From assembly GCA_019843655.1 (NCBI GenBank), contig JACDQD010000009.1, forward strand, positions 1,617,750 to 1,681,749: 64,000 bases of DNA. Reading direction: 5' to 3'. Below are positions 1 to 11,750 of this stretch, piece after piece; the stretch's first letter is position 1, and every line of letters begins with the position of its first letter. A program made the position numbers and the translations under genes. Origin of the DNA: Lethocerus indicus. Lineage: Eukaryota > Arthropoda > Insecta > Hemiptera > Belostomatidae. The notes under the pieces were generated by a model that saw only the letters and a program-made list of their open reading frames with translations, searched no databases and was not told where the DNA came from.

Positions 1-420
1 AAAAAAATCGTTTTGTTTAGGTCCAAAAGTCATCACGCAAAATCGGAAATTAGGCGGTTTTAGCAGTCATGAGGTTTTTAGCTATTTATGGGTTTTAGGC
101 CCCCTACGGTTTTGGGGCCCCAAGCTTAGCCCACATAAAATTTGAGGTTTTAGAGCCAAATCGGCAAAATACAGGCCCAAAAATTGTCAGGCGCAAAATT
201 TATTCAAAAATAGTCAGCTGTTCGAAAACCTTAGCCCCAAAATACGGTTTAATTTATAACTAATGTGGAATACAAAAAAATTTTCGACCTTAATCGGTTT
301 TTAGCTCAAAATTGGGTGTAACTCATTTAAAAGGACGAGGTTTCCAAAATGATCGCAACTCTTAGGGACACTTGTTATTGACTTTCGACTTAGGGAAAAC
401 ACTTGGGGCAAGTGGGTGGA
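1..420. repeat. Decayed GCATTTT-family satellite edge
   Basis: AT-rich sequence built from scattered words such as 'ggttttaggcccc', 'aaatcggcaaaat' and 'ttagcccca'. These are reverse-strand versions of the repeat seen more clearly at 5240-7290. No convincing coding region is visible. The unit cannot be phased reliably because the copies are very diverged. Confidence 0.4.
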
Positions 421-3400
421 ATATGGGAACCGAGAGGGCCCTTAGATTTTCGATTTTCGACCCGTTTCCGTTTCAGGGGCGTGTGGGTGGAACGCGAAAT
501 AGGGACACCCGCCGTTAACTTAGGTGGCACAACTATTTAGTGGGTTGAAATGGGTGGTGGATTTTGACTAAATGGACACTTGTCGGTAAATCGAGGTCAA
601 CCCGCCAATTAAGGGGCAGTTTCAGTTCGGCTCATTTTAGGCCAGCATCTGAAATACGATCATGAAACTTGCCCCGCCATCAACTGCGAGATATTTTCAA
701 TCCCGCCTGTATTAACTTTTCACTTAGCCGACACTTGTGGGTCGGAATTGTGGGTGGAATTGTGGGTGGAATATGGGACGAGAAAAAAATTTTCGCAGTG
801 ATATCACTGTAACTCACTTAGGGATACCGTTTTAAGAACACATTGCTGGGGATGGAATTTTCGAATATTTTCGATTTTCTTAAAAAAGGACGATCGTTTC
901 AAAGTGTAACTCACTTTCGAGGGAAGTGGGTGGAATATGGGAGCCGTTTCAGGGGCAAGTCGACTTGTGGGTGGATATTTTTTCGAAAACCTTAATTTTC
1001 GAAATTAACCCGACTGTTTCAGGGGCGTAACTCACTTTTTGTGGGTGGAAAATCTGAGAAAATTTTCGAAAAACTGAGAAAATTTTCGAATTTTCGATTT
1101 TCATTTTCGAAAACTTAATTTTCCGTGGCCGAGGGGCAGGGAGTAACTGGGGTTAGGGAATATGGGACGAAGAATTTTCGAAAACCTTAATTTTCGATTT
1201 TCAACCCGCCGTTTCAGGGGTGTAACTCATCAATTTAAGACACTTGTGGGTGGAATATGGGACCGATCTGCGAGAAAATTTTCGAAAACCTTAATTTTCG
1301 ATTTTAACCCGCCGTTTCAGGGGCAAGTGTAACTCATTGAGGCCGATCTGCGAAAATTGTTTCGAAAAACCTTTTTCGACTTCAACCCGCCGAGACACTG
1401 TGTGGAATATGGGATCGATCTGCGAAAATTTTCGAAAATTTTAAAAACGAAACTTTTCGATTTTCGCCCCGCCGTTTCACCCGCCGTTGGGGCAAGTGTA
1501 ACTCCTTTGGGACACTTGTGGGTGGAATATGGGATCGATCTGAGAAAATTTTCGAAAACCAATAATTTTCGATTTTCGACCCGCCGTTTCGAGCAAGTGT
1601 AACTCATTTAGGGACACTTGGGTGGAATATGGGACGATCTGAAAAATTTTCAAAAACCTTAATTTTCGAAAACCTTAATTTTCGAACCTTAATTTTCGAT
1701 TTTCAACCCGCCGTTTCAGGGAAGTGTAATCTTAGACACTTATGTGTTGATCTGAATATGAAAAACCTTAATTTTCGGAATATGGGACCGACCCGCCGTT
1801 TCAGGGGCAAGTGCGAGAAAATTTTCTCACAGGGACACTTGTGGGTGGAATATGGGACCGATTAAATTTTCGAAAAACCAATTTTCGAACCCGCTGTTTC
1901 AGGGCAAGTTAACAACTCGCTTAGAGAAAATTTTCGAGGGGCACTCACTTAGGACACTTGTGCAATTTTCGATTTTCAACCCGCCGTTTCAGGCAAGTGT
2001 AACTCACTTAGGGACACTTGTGGGTGGAATATGGGACCGATCTGCGAAGATTCGAAAAAACCTAATAATTTCGAAAACCTTAATTTTCGAACCCGCGCCA
2101 TTCAGGGGCAAGTGTAACTCGCCAGGGACGCTGTGGGTGGAATATGGGATCGATCTGAAAAATTTTCGATTTTTGCCGTTTCAGGGCAAGTTCACAGGGA
2201 CACTTCCGATCTGAAATTTTCGAAAAATTATTTTCGATTTTCGATTTTCAACCCGCCGTTTCAGGGGCAAGTGTAACTCAGGGCATGGGACCGTGTAAAA
2301 ACTCGATTTAAGTGGACAAGTGCTGGGTGGATGATACTGCTGGACGATCTGCTGAGAAAATTGATTTTCACCCGCCGTTTCACTCCCGTTTCAGGGGCAC
2401 AGTGTAACTCCAGGGTACTTGTGGGTGGATCTGCGATATCCGATCTGCGATTTTCGAAAAACCTATTTTCGATTTTCAACCCGCCATTCAAGGGCGTAAC
2501 ATCACTAGGGACACTTGTGGGTGGAATATGGGACCGATCTGAGAAAATTTTCGAAAACAACCGCCGTTAATGTAACTCACTTGGGACACTTGGGGTGGAA
2601 TATGGGACCGATTTTCGAAAACCCGATTTTCAACCCGCCGTTTCAGGGAGTGTAACACTTGGGTGGAATATGGACAAAAACCTAATTTTCGATTTTCAAC
2701 CCGCCGTTTCAGGGCAAGTGTAACTCACTTAGGGACACTATGGGACCGATCTGAGAAAATTTTCGAAAACCTTTTCGAAAAACCTAATTTTCGATTTTCA
2801 ACCCGCCGTTTAGAAGTGTAACCTTAATTTTCTGCGAAAATCTGCGAAAATTTTCGACGACCCGCCGTTTAGGGGCAAGTGTAACTCATTTAGGGACACT
2901 TGTGGGTGGAATATGGGATCCGATCTGAGAAATATTTCGAAAACCTAAATTTTCGATTTTCAACCCGCCGTTTCAGGGGCAAGTGTAACTCACTTTGGAC
3001 ACACTTGTGGGTGAATATGGGACGAATTTTCGACCCGATTTTCAACCCGCCGTTTCAGGGGCAAGTGTAACTCATTAGGGACACTTGTGGGTGGAATATG
3101 GGACCGATCTGAAAATTTTCGAAAACCTTAATTTTCGATTTTCAACCCGCCGTTTCAGGGCAAGTGTAACTCATCTTTAGAGGACACTTGTGGGTGGAAT
3201 ATGGGACGATCTGAGAAAATTTTCGAAAACGATTTTCTTAATTTTCGATTTTCAACCCGCCGTTTCAGGGCAAGTGTAACTCATTGTGGACACTCCGATG
3301 AGAAAATTTTCGAAAACCTAAATTTTCGATTTTCAAGTGTAACCGATCTGCGAAATTTTCGAAAAACAAGTGTAACCGATTTTCAACCCGCCGTTTCCAG

Positions 3401-5300
3401 GGGCAAGTGTAACTCACGGGACACTTGTGGGTTAGCCGTTTCAGACCTGTCTTACTTGACCGAAAACCTCTCGATTTTCAAGTGTGGACACTTGTGGTGC
3501 CGTTAATTTTCAGGGCAACCCGCCGTTTCAGGGGCAAGTGTAACTCACTTTTGTGGTGGACCACCTCGATTTTCAACCCGAGTTTCAGGGGCAAATTTTC
3601 TTAGGGACACTTGTGGGTGGAATATGGGACTATCTGCGAAATCTGCGAAAATTTTCGAACCCGCCGTTTCATATGATTTTCAACCCGCCGTTTCAGGGGC
3701 AAGTGTAACCGATCTGCGAGAAAATTCAACGATTTTCAACCCGCCGTAACTCACTTGGACACTTGTGGGTGGAATATGGGACCGCCGATTTTCAACCCGC
3801 CGCAAGTGTTTCTGCGAAAATTTTCGAAAACCTTAATGGCCGGTTTCAGCAAGTGTAACTCTTGGAGGACGCTTTTAGACACTGTGAATATGGGACGATC
3901 TGCGAAAATTTTCGAAAACCTATAATTTCGAAAATTAGGGACACTCGAAAACCGATCTGAAAATTTTCGAAAAACCTTTGGTACACTTGTGGGTGGAATA
4001 TGGGACCGATCTGCGAAAATTTTCGAAAACCTAATTTTCGATTTTCGACCCGCCGTTTCAGGGGCAAGTGTAACTCCCGCCGTTTCAGGGCAAGTTGTGG
4101 GTGGAATATGGGATCGATCTGAAAATTAATTTTCGATTTTCACCCGCCTTTCAGGGCACTCACTAGGGACACTTGTGGGTGGAATATGGGACCGATCTGC
4201 CGAAAATTTTCAACCTTAATTTTCGATTTTCAACTTTCAGGGCAAGTGTAACTCACTAGGGACACTTGTGGGTGGAATATGGGATCTGCGAAAATTTTCG
4301 AAAACCTAATTTTCGATTTTCGACCCGCCGTTTCAGGGGCAAGTGTAAGTCACTTTGGGACACTTGTGGGTGGAATATGGGACGATCTGCGAGAAAATTT
4401 TCGAAAACCTAATTTTCGATTTTCAACCCGCTGTTTCAGGGCAAGTGGGACACTTGACACTAACTATGGGTGGAATATGGGACACTTGTGGGTGGAATAT
4501 GGGACTGAGAGAAAATTTTCGAAACCTTAATTTTCGATTTTCGACCCGCCGTTTCAGGGGCAAGTGTAACTCACGGGACACTTGTGGGTGGAATATGGGA
4601 CCGATCTGCGAAAATTTTCAACCTTAATTTTCGCCGTTTCAGCCGTTTCAGGCAAGTGTACACTTGTGGGTGGAATATGGGACCGATGCGAAAATAGAAA
4701 ACCTTAATTTTCGGAACCCGCCGTTTCAGGGGCAAGTGTAACTCACTTTGTGGGTGGAATATGGGACACTTGTGGGTGGAATATGGGACCGATCTGAAAA
4801 TTTTCGAAAACCTTAATTTTCGATAAACTGGGACGCTTTTTGTGGAATATGGGACCGATCGAAAACCTAATTTTCGAAATTTTTTCGAGGGGCCGCTGTA
4901 ACTCATTGCAAAAGCTTCCATTTTTGGGCCGATCTGAGAAAACGAAAACCTTAATTTTCGCGACCCGGCGACATTTTAGCAAGTGTAACTCATTTAGGGA
5001 CAATCGGGTGGATCATAAAGTCGATCGAAAAAGTGCGGTTTTCGAAAACCTTAATTTTCGATTTTCGACCCAGGGGCAAATAATATGGGACGATCTGCGA
5101 AAATGCGGTTTCGAAAAACCTAGCCCTAAATTGGCAACTTGCCGTTCTTGGCCAATACACTTGTGGGTGGATAGTGCCGTTCTTATCTGCGAATTTTGAA
5201 AACGCCAAATTGACCATAAAATACAGTAACTCACTTTGGTATATTAAATGGAATTGCGTTTTGAGCCGATCTGCGAAAATTCGAAAACCTTAATTTTCGA
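420..5300 (+). repeat. Satellite array, unit about 103 bp
   Basis: A tandem array of several dozen monomers. Reading one unit in order: 'gacacttgtgggtggaat', 'atgggaccgatctgcg', 'aaaattttcgaaaacc', 'ttaattttcgattttc', 'aacccgccgtttcagggg', 'caagtgtaactcactta', which adds up to about 103 bases. Neighbouring copies differ by many small insertions and deletions, and many monomers lack whole blocks. The block aaaattttcgaaaatttt is self-complementary. All open frames here, up to about 120 codons on either strand, are repeat readings and not genes. The array fades into the GCATTTT-type repeat after about 5240. Confidence 0.9.
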
Positions 5301-7290
5301 TAAAACCGCTGACCAAAATGGGTTTTATACCGAAAAATTTTTGACGCATAAAAATAACAAGCCCTACGATATGCGGGCCAATAAATGTTTTTACGCCAAA
5401 TAAGGCCACCCAAAATGCGGTTTTTAGCCGCAAGCCCAATAAGCTCAAAAATGCGGTAGGTTTATTGGCCGAAAATGCGTTTTAGCCCAAAAGAAAGAAT
5501 ATTTTTAAAAAAAAAACTGCGATTTTGGGCCCTATGCGGTTTCAAAACTCAAAATTAGCCATAAATGGAATTTTAATTTTGATTAATAAAAAACGCAGTT
5601 TTAGGTTAGCAAAAAGCTCCAGCATTTTTCTCCAATAAACCGCATGGCCATTTGGTCTCAAAACTGTTTTTGAAAAACCGATTTGGGACTAAAAACCAAT
5701 TTACATAAATGGTCAATGTTCTTGACCGATTTTACACCTAGATCCTATCCCATTTCCTGGGCCTAAAACTATTTTTGTAGAATTGCAGACAGAAAACCTA
5801 AATCTAATTGGGCTTATTTTTGGGCGCTGCAGAAAAACCGCACATTTTGGAGCTTCAGAAAACCGCATTTTGGCTCAAAAAGACACTTTTAGGCTCAACG
5901 ACCCAATTAGGTTTTTAACCTAAAACGACCAAAATATGCGGTTTTTAGAGCAAATAGCCCACATCATGTTTTAGGTGCGGTGCTATTTTTACCCAAAATT
6001 AGGTGTTTTAGGCGCATCCTAAAACTGTATTTTACCGATATCATTTGTCCTAACTAAACTCTCTATTTTGCAATCCTTGATTTCTCTATTTCGCATTAAG
6101 CCGCATTTGGACCTACAAATCCTCTCATTTCTGCTATTTCTGGGCCTCCGCATTATCGACGTGGGCCTAAAATCCCGATTTTGCAACTCATTTTGCACAT
6201 AAACCGCATCCAACACTAAAATAAAATCTGATTCTGGGCTAAACCGCATATAGTGGCTAAAACTGCATTTGCTGGGCATATTTTTCCGCATAAAACCTCA
6301 TTTTGGGGAAGTTAAAACCGCATATTAAATTGGGCCTAATCCACATTGCCGATTTTGCGCGAAGGCCTTTTTGGCAACATAGGAACTCATTTTAGGTCTA
6401 AAACCGCATTTTTAGATTTTGCCGAAAACAGTATTTTCGAGGCCGTTTTTCCGGCTAAAAACTGTATTTTTTGGCTATATAATAATATTGTGTTGGCTTG
6501 GAGAGGGTGGGGAGGGCGGGCGTACGGCACTGTAGTAGGTGATGTATTGAGGATTGGGCCTATAGGGCCTCTAGCCTGTGGAAGGGCTCGCTCGACCGCC
6601 GCCGGTCGATAACACTCGGTCACACTCGATCAAATACAACAACAGACTACTCGGACAACAGACACAAAACGGCCAAACAACCGAATTAATACACCAGAGC
6701 GTAGATGGAGTCGAACAAATATATACCGCAATTATAAAACTGACCTTAGTCATTGTAACCTATTTTATCTGATTTGCGCCTGAATACCGTTTGTACCTTT
6801 TCGTAAAAACCACATAAAAACCACATTTTTGCTCTTAATAACCGCATTTTGGGTCGCCGAAAACTGCATTTGCGCCGAAAGCCGATTTTGTGCCTAAAAC
6901 CGTCTGTTTGGGCCGATTTGGCGCTTAAATACCGCATTACGGGCAAAAAAGCATTTTGGTCCTATTTTCAGCATAAAACCTATTTTGGGCGTAGAAACCG
7001 CATTGTGGCCCAACTTCCTAAAACCGCATTTCAGGCCGATTGCGCAAAGAATCCCTTTTTTGGCCTATTTTCCGCATAGGAACCACATTTTCGGGACTAA
7101 AAACCGCATTTTTGGGCCAATTATGGTCCTAAAATCTGTGTTTTTGAGCCTATTTTGCACCGAAAATGCTCATCTGTGGGCCTAAAAATATCATTTTTGG
7201 GTCGATTTTGCGCCTAAAAACCGCATTTTTGGGCCGATTATGCACCTAAAATCCTCATTTCTGGGCCTAAAATCCTCTTTTTGCCTCTTG
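5240..7290. repeat. GCATTTT-family satellite array 1
   Basis: Short degenerate units of roughly 30-40 bp. On the plus strand from about 6000 they read 'aaaccgcatttttgggcc' and 'gattttgcgcctaaaa'. From about 5240 to 5960 most copies lie in the opposite orientation ('cccaaaatgcggtttttag'), so the array turns round near 5820-6000. A non-repeat island at about 6480-6780 contains no recognisable gene. The open frames in this interval follow the repeat and are not credible proteins. Confidence 0.8.
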
Positions 7291-7339
7291 ACGTTAGTCA
7301 TTATATTTAAGCTATTTTATCTGATATAATTCGTAAATA

Positions 7340-7455
7340 TCCTGCGTTTCTGTCACACGTGCCAAAAGTGACTGATACCGCTACTGAAGATGGCGAACGG
7401 CCGAAACGGAAACGAAATCTACGGTATTCCAATCACTCGCAGACCACAAAACAGG
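7340..7455 (+). mobile_element. Foldback MITE, right half only
   Basis: Right arm: 'accgctactgaagatggcg' followed by the terminal block 'cagaccacaaaacagg' and a flanking TA. The matching left arm is missing apart from a possible scrap ('gcgtttctgtcac') at about 7343. Confidence 0.7.
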
Positions 7456-7574
7456 TACTACTATTAAAGTCAATTTATTGCCTTCTATACAAAATATTTT
7501 CTATTGCCAAATGGGATAGAAGAGAGTAGGAAAATGTACAAAGTGACACTCGAATGGAATGATGTTAAATGAAT

Positions 7575-7782
7575 GGTTTGATCTTTTGCTAGACCGGTTT
7601 CCCCATCTTCAGTAGCGGTGTCAGTCACAGTTGGCACTCTGGATGTTTTTCGGTGGCATCTGTCACTGTCACGGTACAAGTCACTGCGGGTACTGACTAA
7701 CGCAGCGCTACTGAAGATGGCGAGCGGCCGACAAACCGGTCTAGCGAAAGAGCGAACCGGCGAGAGGAGACCATAAAACAGG
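7575..7782. mobile_element. Foldback MITE copy with both arms
   Basis: The left arm starts inside the first hairpin ('tcttttgctagaccgg'). The centre is near 7680, and the right arm runs to the intact terminus 'ataaaacagg', followed by TA. The outer part of the left arm (terminal block, about 60 bp) is absent. Confidence 0.8.
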
Positions 7783-8240
7783 TATTGTTAAACTTACAAT
7801 TTTATCCTTAGTCTTACGACTATTGCTGTTGGACTGACATCGGCGGAAGCGGCTTTTACATTTCTAAGTGCATAATCAAAGCGGCGTGCTGCTTAGGTTC
7901 GATAATCGGAACCTTTTTCTGAGAACGGCTGAAACGATGCCAAAATAGAAATACGGCGAAGGGGTTCGCTAACTGCCGATAGTTGGCACGGGCTCATCGG
8001 CACGCTTATTAACATCCAGCTTGAAAAGGTCCCAATTAGCGAGCTCCGCCAGTTTCCTAATCCTTTTCAAATACAACTGACATTTTCGTCCTGTTCAATA
8101 CCAACTACAACGTTTTACTGGGAAACGAAAGTTCAAAGTGCGAAAACGGCTAGAATCCATTGTCGAGTCCGGTGTTTGAAATTCATTCGTTTAAACACGA
8201 ACAGAACAGTAATAAATTCAATATATAATCAATAATAATA

Positions 8241-8572
8241 CTGTAGGTTCGTGATGTTTCCGTCTCCTCTCGCTGCCAGTTTGGTCTTTTGCTAGACCGG
8301 TTTGTCGGCCGCTCGCCATCTTCAGTAGCGCTCTGTGTCAGTCACTGTCGGGCACTTTGGATGTTTTGGCCATCCTCACCGCCCACTGTCACTTTCATGT
8401 ACGTCAAAGTGCAGTACGAACGAAAATGCTCCGACCGACCGACACAGAAGATGGCGAGCGGCCGAGCGGCTGACAGGTGCTGAGCTCAACCGAAAGGTCC
8501 AAGACCAGCAAACTCAGACAAAGAGAGGAGACGGACCTACAGTATCCAAACCCTCGCGGACCACAAAACGGG
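8241..8572. mobile_element. Foldback MITE copy, one end clipped
   Basis: Left arm 8241-8405 and right arm 8410-8572. The right end has the terminal block 'ggaccacaaaacggg' and TA. The left end stops at 'ctgtaggttcg', about 40 bp short of the normal terminus. The same clipped end, next to the same flanking DNA, recurs inverted at 38617-38952. The right arm carries extra changes near 8475-8510. Confidence 0.8.
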
Positions 8573-10024
8573 TATATTAAATCAATAATAATAATAATGT
8601 CAGCAAATCGGAGATAGAAAAATGGATTACGAAACTTATTGAAGGGAGGAAATCGTAAATAAATGAGAGGAGAACTATTACCGTCAAACATTTAAAAAAG
8701 GGTAACAAGGTGAAGGGTAAAGCGTAATTGCAATTATACGTGTTTGCCTTAAAGGTAAACTGCAACAACTGTTGACCTAGACCTGTATTTCCTTCAGACT
8801 TCTACTATAGAAGGGAAGACCTCGTGCTCGATTCAAAGATAAATGTCCATCCCGAATGAATAGTGGGGTGTTAACGTGTTATTCATTAGGGGCTGAAACC
8901 TCAATTTTCCGCCGAAACCTAACAGCGGACCGAATAATTTCAATCGCATAATGCTCGTGAAAATAGACATTTCAAACCGAAAAAGTGACGGAAATTCGGA
9001 TGAGAAGAGAGATTTAAGATAGCACGGAGACGTCTGTTTGGGCGCTAGGTGTCTATTTTTTCGTTTATTTAATCATATCCCAGAGATTGAACTTCAAGTC
9101 CGGGAATTGAGGAAATAAGTCCCAATTCAATAGTCAGCCGGTTGACTCTATTTTAACCAAGTCCCCCTGCCCGTACTTAGCGTATAAATAACGTTATCAG
9201 ATAAGGGGAGGGAGGAGGGGAGGGAGGAGGGGGTGGAGTTTATTATGAAGGCAGCGATAACGCCGGTCGGATAATTTCCGTTTTATTCTGCCGATAACTT
9301 ATCATTTGGTGCCGTCGGTCACTGTTTGATTTGGCTTCTCGCCGTCCGTCAGTAGCGCCGCGTCCGTCAGACCAGTGCGTACAGGATGCTTCGCGGGCGA
9401 TTTGGACGCGGGGAGAGGCGGGAATGGAATTTAAGTAACCGACTGTCCTGGGGTGTTAAGGATGGGTAGGAAGGACTTTCGACTGGAATCTCTGGATGTT
9501 TGGACATTGTCAGTTTCGATGTCCTTTTCAAAGGAGGTCTGACAACAGACGAAATTTACGATTTAGATCTGTTATTTCGGTGAAAATATCAACAGGATGT
9601 TGACAGTTTTCTGAGAGTCAATTGGCGGAACGCGTCCGGACGGTCCCAGTTTCTGTGAATTTCATAGAATCGAATTCAGTCTCAATTACGTAGACTTTCT
9701 CTCTGAGCCGCGCGTCAGGCTTCTCGCACACAGTCAGTAGAACATTAAACGGCGAATGTCGGTAGCCTAAACGGATGGGGGCCGATGACCATATAAGCAG
9801 GCGCCGTGCTCCAAATTCCTTTCGGAGGTCAATGACCCCGCCAGTTACGCCTCGATCGTCCCAACTTCCGAAACAATTGAAATATCTGAAAATTGATCGC
9901 GTTTACTCGACCAGACCTGTTTCCGTTTAATAGATTACTGGTGTAATTAAACGAAAAGACGGTCAACGCGAGTTTAAAATATTGGTAAACAAGCGGACCA
10001 GTTAAATACGATATTATTTAATAG
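8573..10024. other. Anonymous DNA, no gene seen
   Basis: No coding exon, RNA gene or known transposon protein recognised. A purine-rich run of aggggagggagg units lies at about 9205-9235. Isolated words resembling the foldback hairpin 2 ('gccgtccgtcagtagcgcc') occur near 9340, too diverged to call a copy. Confidence 0.5.
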
Positions 10025-10026
10025 TA

Positions 10027-10275
10027 CCTGTTTTGTGGTGTTTCTGTCTCCTCTCTCGCCGACGGTGGTTCGGTCTTTCGCCAGACCGGTTGCTCGGCCG
10101 CTCGCCGTCTTCAGTAGCGGTGTCGGTCACTGTCGTCATCCCGACTGCGCTGTGCCACTTGTACTTCGGCCGTTTGTCAAATTTGGCGAGCGGACGAAAC
10201 CGGTCTGGCGAAAGACCGAACCACCGGCGGCGAAACCGGTCTGGCGAAGACCGGCAACAGGCCAGCACAGAAACA
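10027..10275. mobile_element. Foldback MITE copy, rearranged right arm
   Basis: The left end 'CCTGTTTTGTGG' is preceded by TA (10025-10026), but the copy then jumps directly to the inner part ('tgtttctgtctcc'), so about 40 bp of the usual left arm is deleted. In the right arm the segment 'gaaaccggtctggcgaa' is present twice (about 10196 and 10231). Confidence 0.7.
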
Positions 10276-10360
10276 CCGTAAACACCGGTACCTTAAGGAC
10301 GATTCCTTCTAAGGACGATTCCACTGTTTTTTTTTAGATTAGCCTAGTTGGCTACGGTCA

Positions 10361-10552
10361 CTCTCGCCAGACCGGTTGCTTGCCGACCGGTCGCCGTGCT
10401 TCAGTAGCGGTGTCGGTCACTGTCGTCATCCTGACTGCGCTGTGCCACTTGTACTTCATTCCGGTCCGTGTCCGTTTGTCAGAGTTTGGCGAGCGGACGA
10501 AACCGGTCTGGCGAAAGACCGAACCACCGGCAGCGAGAGAGAGAGGAGTCAG
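10361..10552. mobile_element. Foldback MITE core
   Basis: Both inner arms are present (hairpin words 'tctcgccagaccgg' and 'accggtctggcgaaag') but the CCTGTTTT termini are missing. It is bracketed by 'tttagattagc' motifs at 10335 and 10575. This suggests the copy, its neighbour at 10615-10816 and the flanks were duplicated together. Confidence 0.65.
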
Positions 10553-10614
10553 CTACTGATTCAATTCCATTCCTTAGATTAGCACCACAAGTTGTACTGT
10601 TTTTTTTTTTTTAC

Positions 10615-10816
10615 TCTAGACGGTCTTTCGCCAGACCGGTTGCTCGGCCGCTCGCCGTCTTCAGTAGCGGTGTCGGTCACTGTCGGCACTTTGACGTTTT
10701 TCCGGGCGTCTTCCCCACTGCACTGTGTCACTGTGTAGCAGTGACACCGCTACTGAAGACAGCCGAGCGGTCCGTCGCAGGCGAGAGGAGACAGAAACAC
10801 CACGAAACAGGCAGTT
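10615..10816. mobile_element. Foldback MITE core
   Basis: Left arm from 'gacggtctttcgccagacc', centre near 10735 ('cactgtgtcactgtgtagcagtg'), right arm to 'acaccacgaaacaggc'. The right arm lacks the usual second hairpin partner. Confidence 0.7.
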
Positions 10817-11089
10817 AAGAAGACAGTGAATTTAATGTCTGAAATCATCAATATTTAAAATCGTATCTGAGTTCAATTATTATTACGATAGACCGGTTTT
10901 CACTTGTGGAATTCTATCGGCCGTACACTGCGTGTTACGAGTGCCGAATAAGCATTCCGCCTTCGGTGTCGTTTTACTCTGTTGGCAAAAGTCAAAACGA
11001 AAACGCACAGAAAATAAAGAAAAAAGAAAAAATACAGTAGCCAACTTGGCGCTAATCTGAGGAATAGAATTGTCCTTGAGGAGTACCGC

Positions 11090-11290
11090 CGGTTTGCCCT
11101 TTCGCTAGACCGGTTTCGCCCTTGACAAACGGGTCAAACAGTAGCAGTACAAGTGGGGCAGTCGCAGACTGCAGTGAGGATGAGGACGGTGACCGGCGCA
11201 GCGCTACTGAAGACGTGGCCGAGCGGCCGGAAAAACCGGTCTGGCGAAAGACCGAAACCGCCGGCGGCGAGAGGAGTGACAGAAAACGAC
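11090..11290. mobile_element. Foldback MITE core, diverged
   Basis: Recognised by 'ctttcgctagaccgg' at the left, 'cgctactgaagacgtgg' in the middle and 'accggtctggcgaaagacc' at the right. The preceding 'gccaacttggcgctaatctg' (11040-11060) is an inverted match to the DNA at 10575-10600, so a larger inverted unit of about 500-700 bp surrounds 10330-11060. Confidence 0.6.
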
Positions 11291-11299
11291 GGTACCGAA

Positions 11300-11750
11300 T
11301 CGCTTCTGAAATAAATTAAATAAAATATCGGCTCGTACAGTCGATAGGCGTAATGACTTTCGTCGGACTGCAATTACGTTCAATGGGACGAACGGAAGCC
11401 CCGAGACTGTCTATAATAGGGCTTTTAAGACCGGTTTTCGCCCGAATTATAGATTTTAACGGAGCGCCTACTACCTGTTTTCAATCCCACAAATTCAGAA
11501 GAGAGATACGGACGTTTCGCCCCCAACCCCCCACCACCCCCAGGAGAAACACAAATGATAGAAACACAAATTGAATGGAGGAATCCGATAGTTCTATGAA
11601 TTAAAGATGAAACCGTGTAGAGGGCCGGGGTTACCGGACGAGAAACGGCTACGTGGAACCGGTTTCATTTACATCCTTCGTTTCTGGAGGCGGCGTTAAC
11701 GCCCCAACCCAGATGCCGCTGTTCACGATTTGATTCTTCAATAGAATTCG
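11300..11750. other. Anonymous DNA, no gene seen
   Basis: Open frames on both strands are under 125 codons with no recognisable motif. No repeat with a copy elsewhere in the window was noticed. Confidence 0.4.

Noticed and set aside
1317..5413. Many open frames of 60-120 codons on both strands
   Set aside because: They read through the 103-bp satellite; the same peptide words (for example GGIWD, FDFQPAV) recur in other frames.
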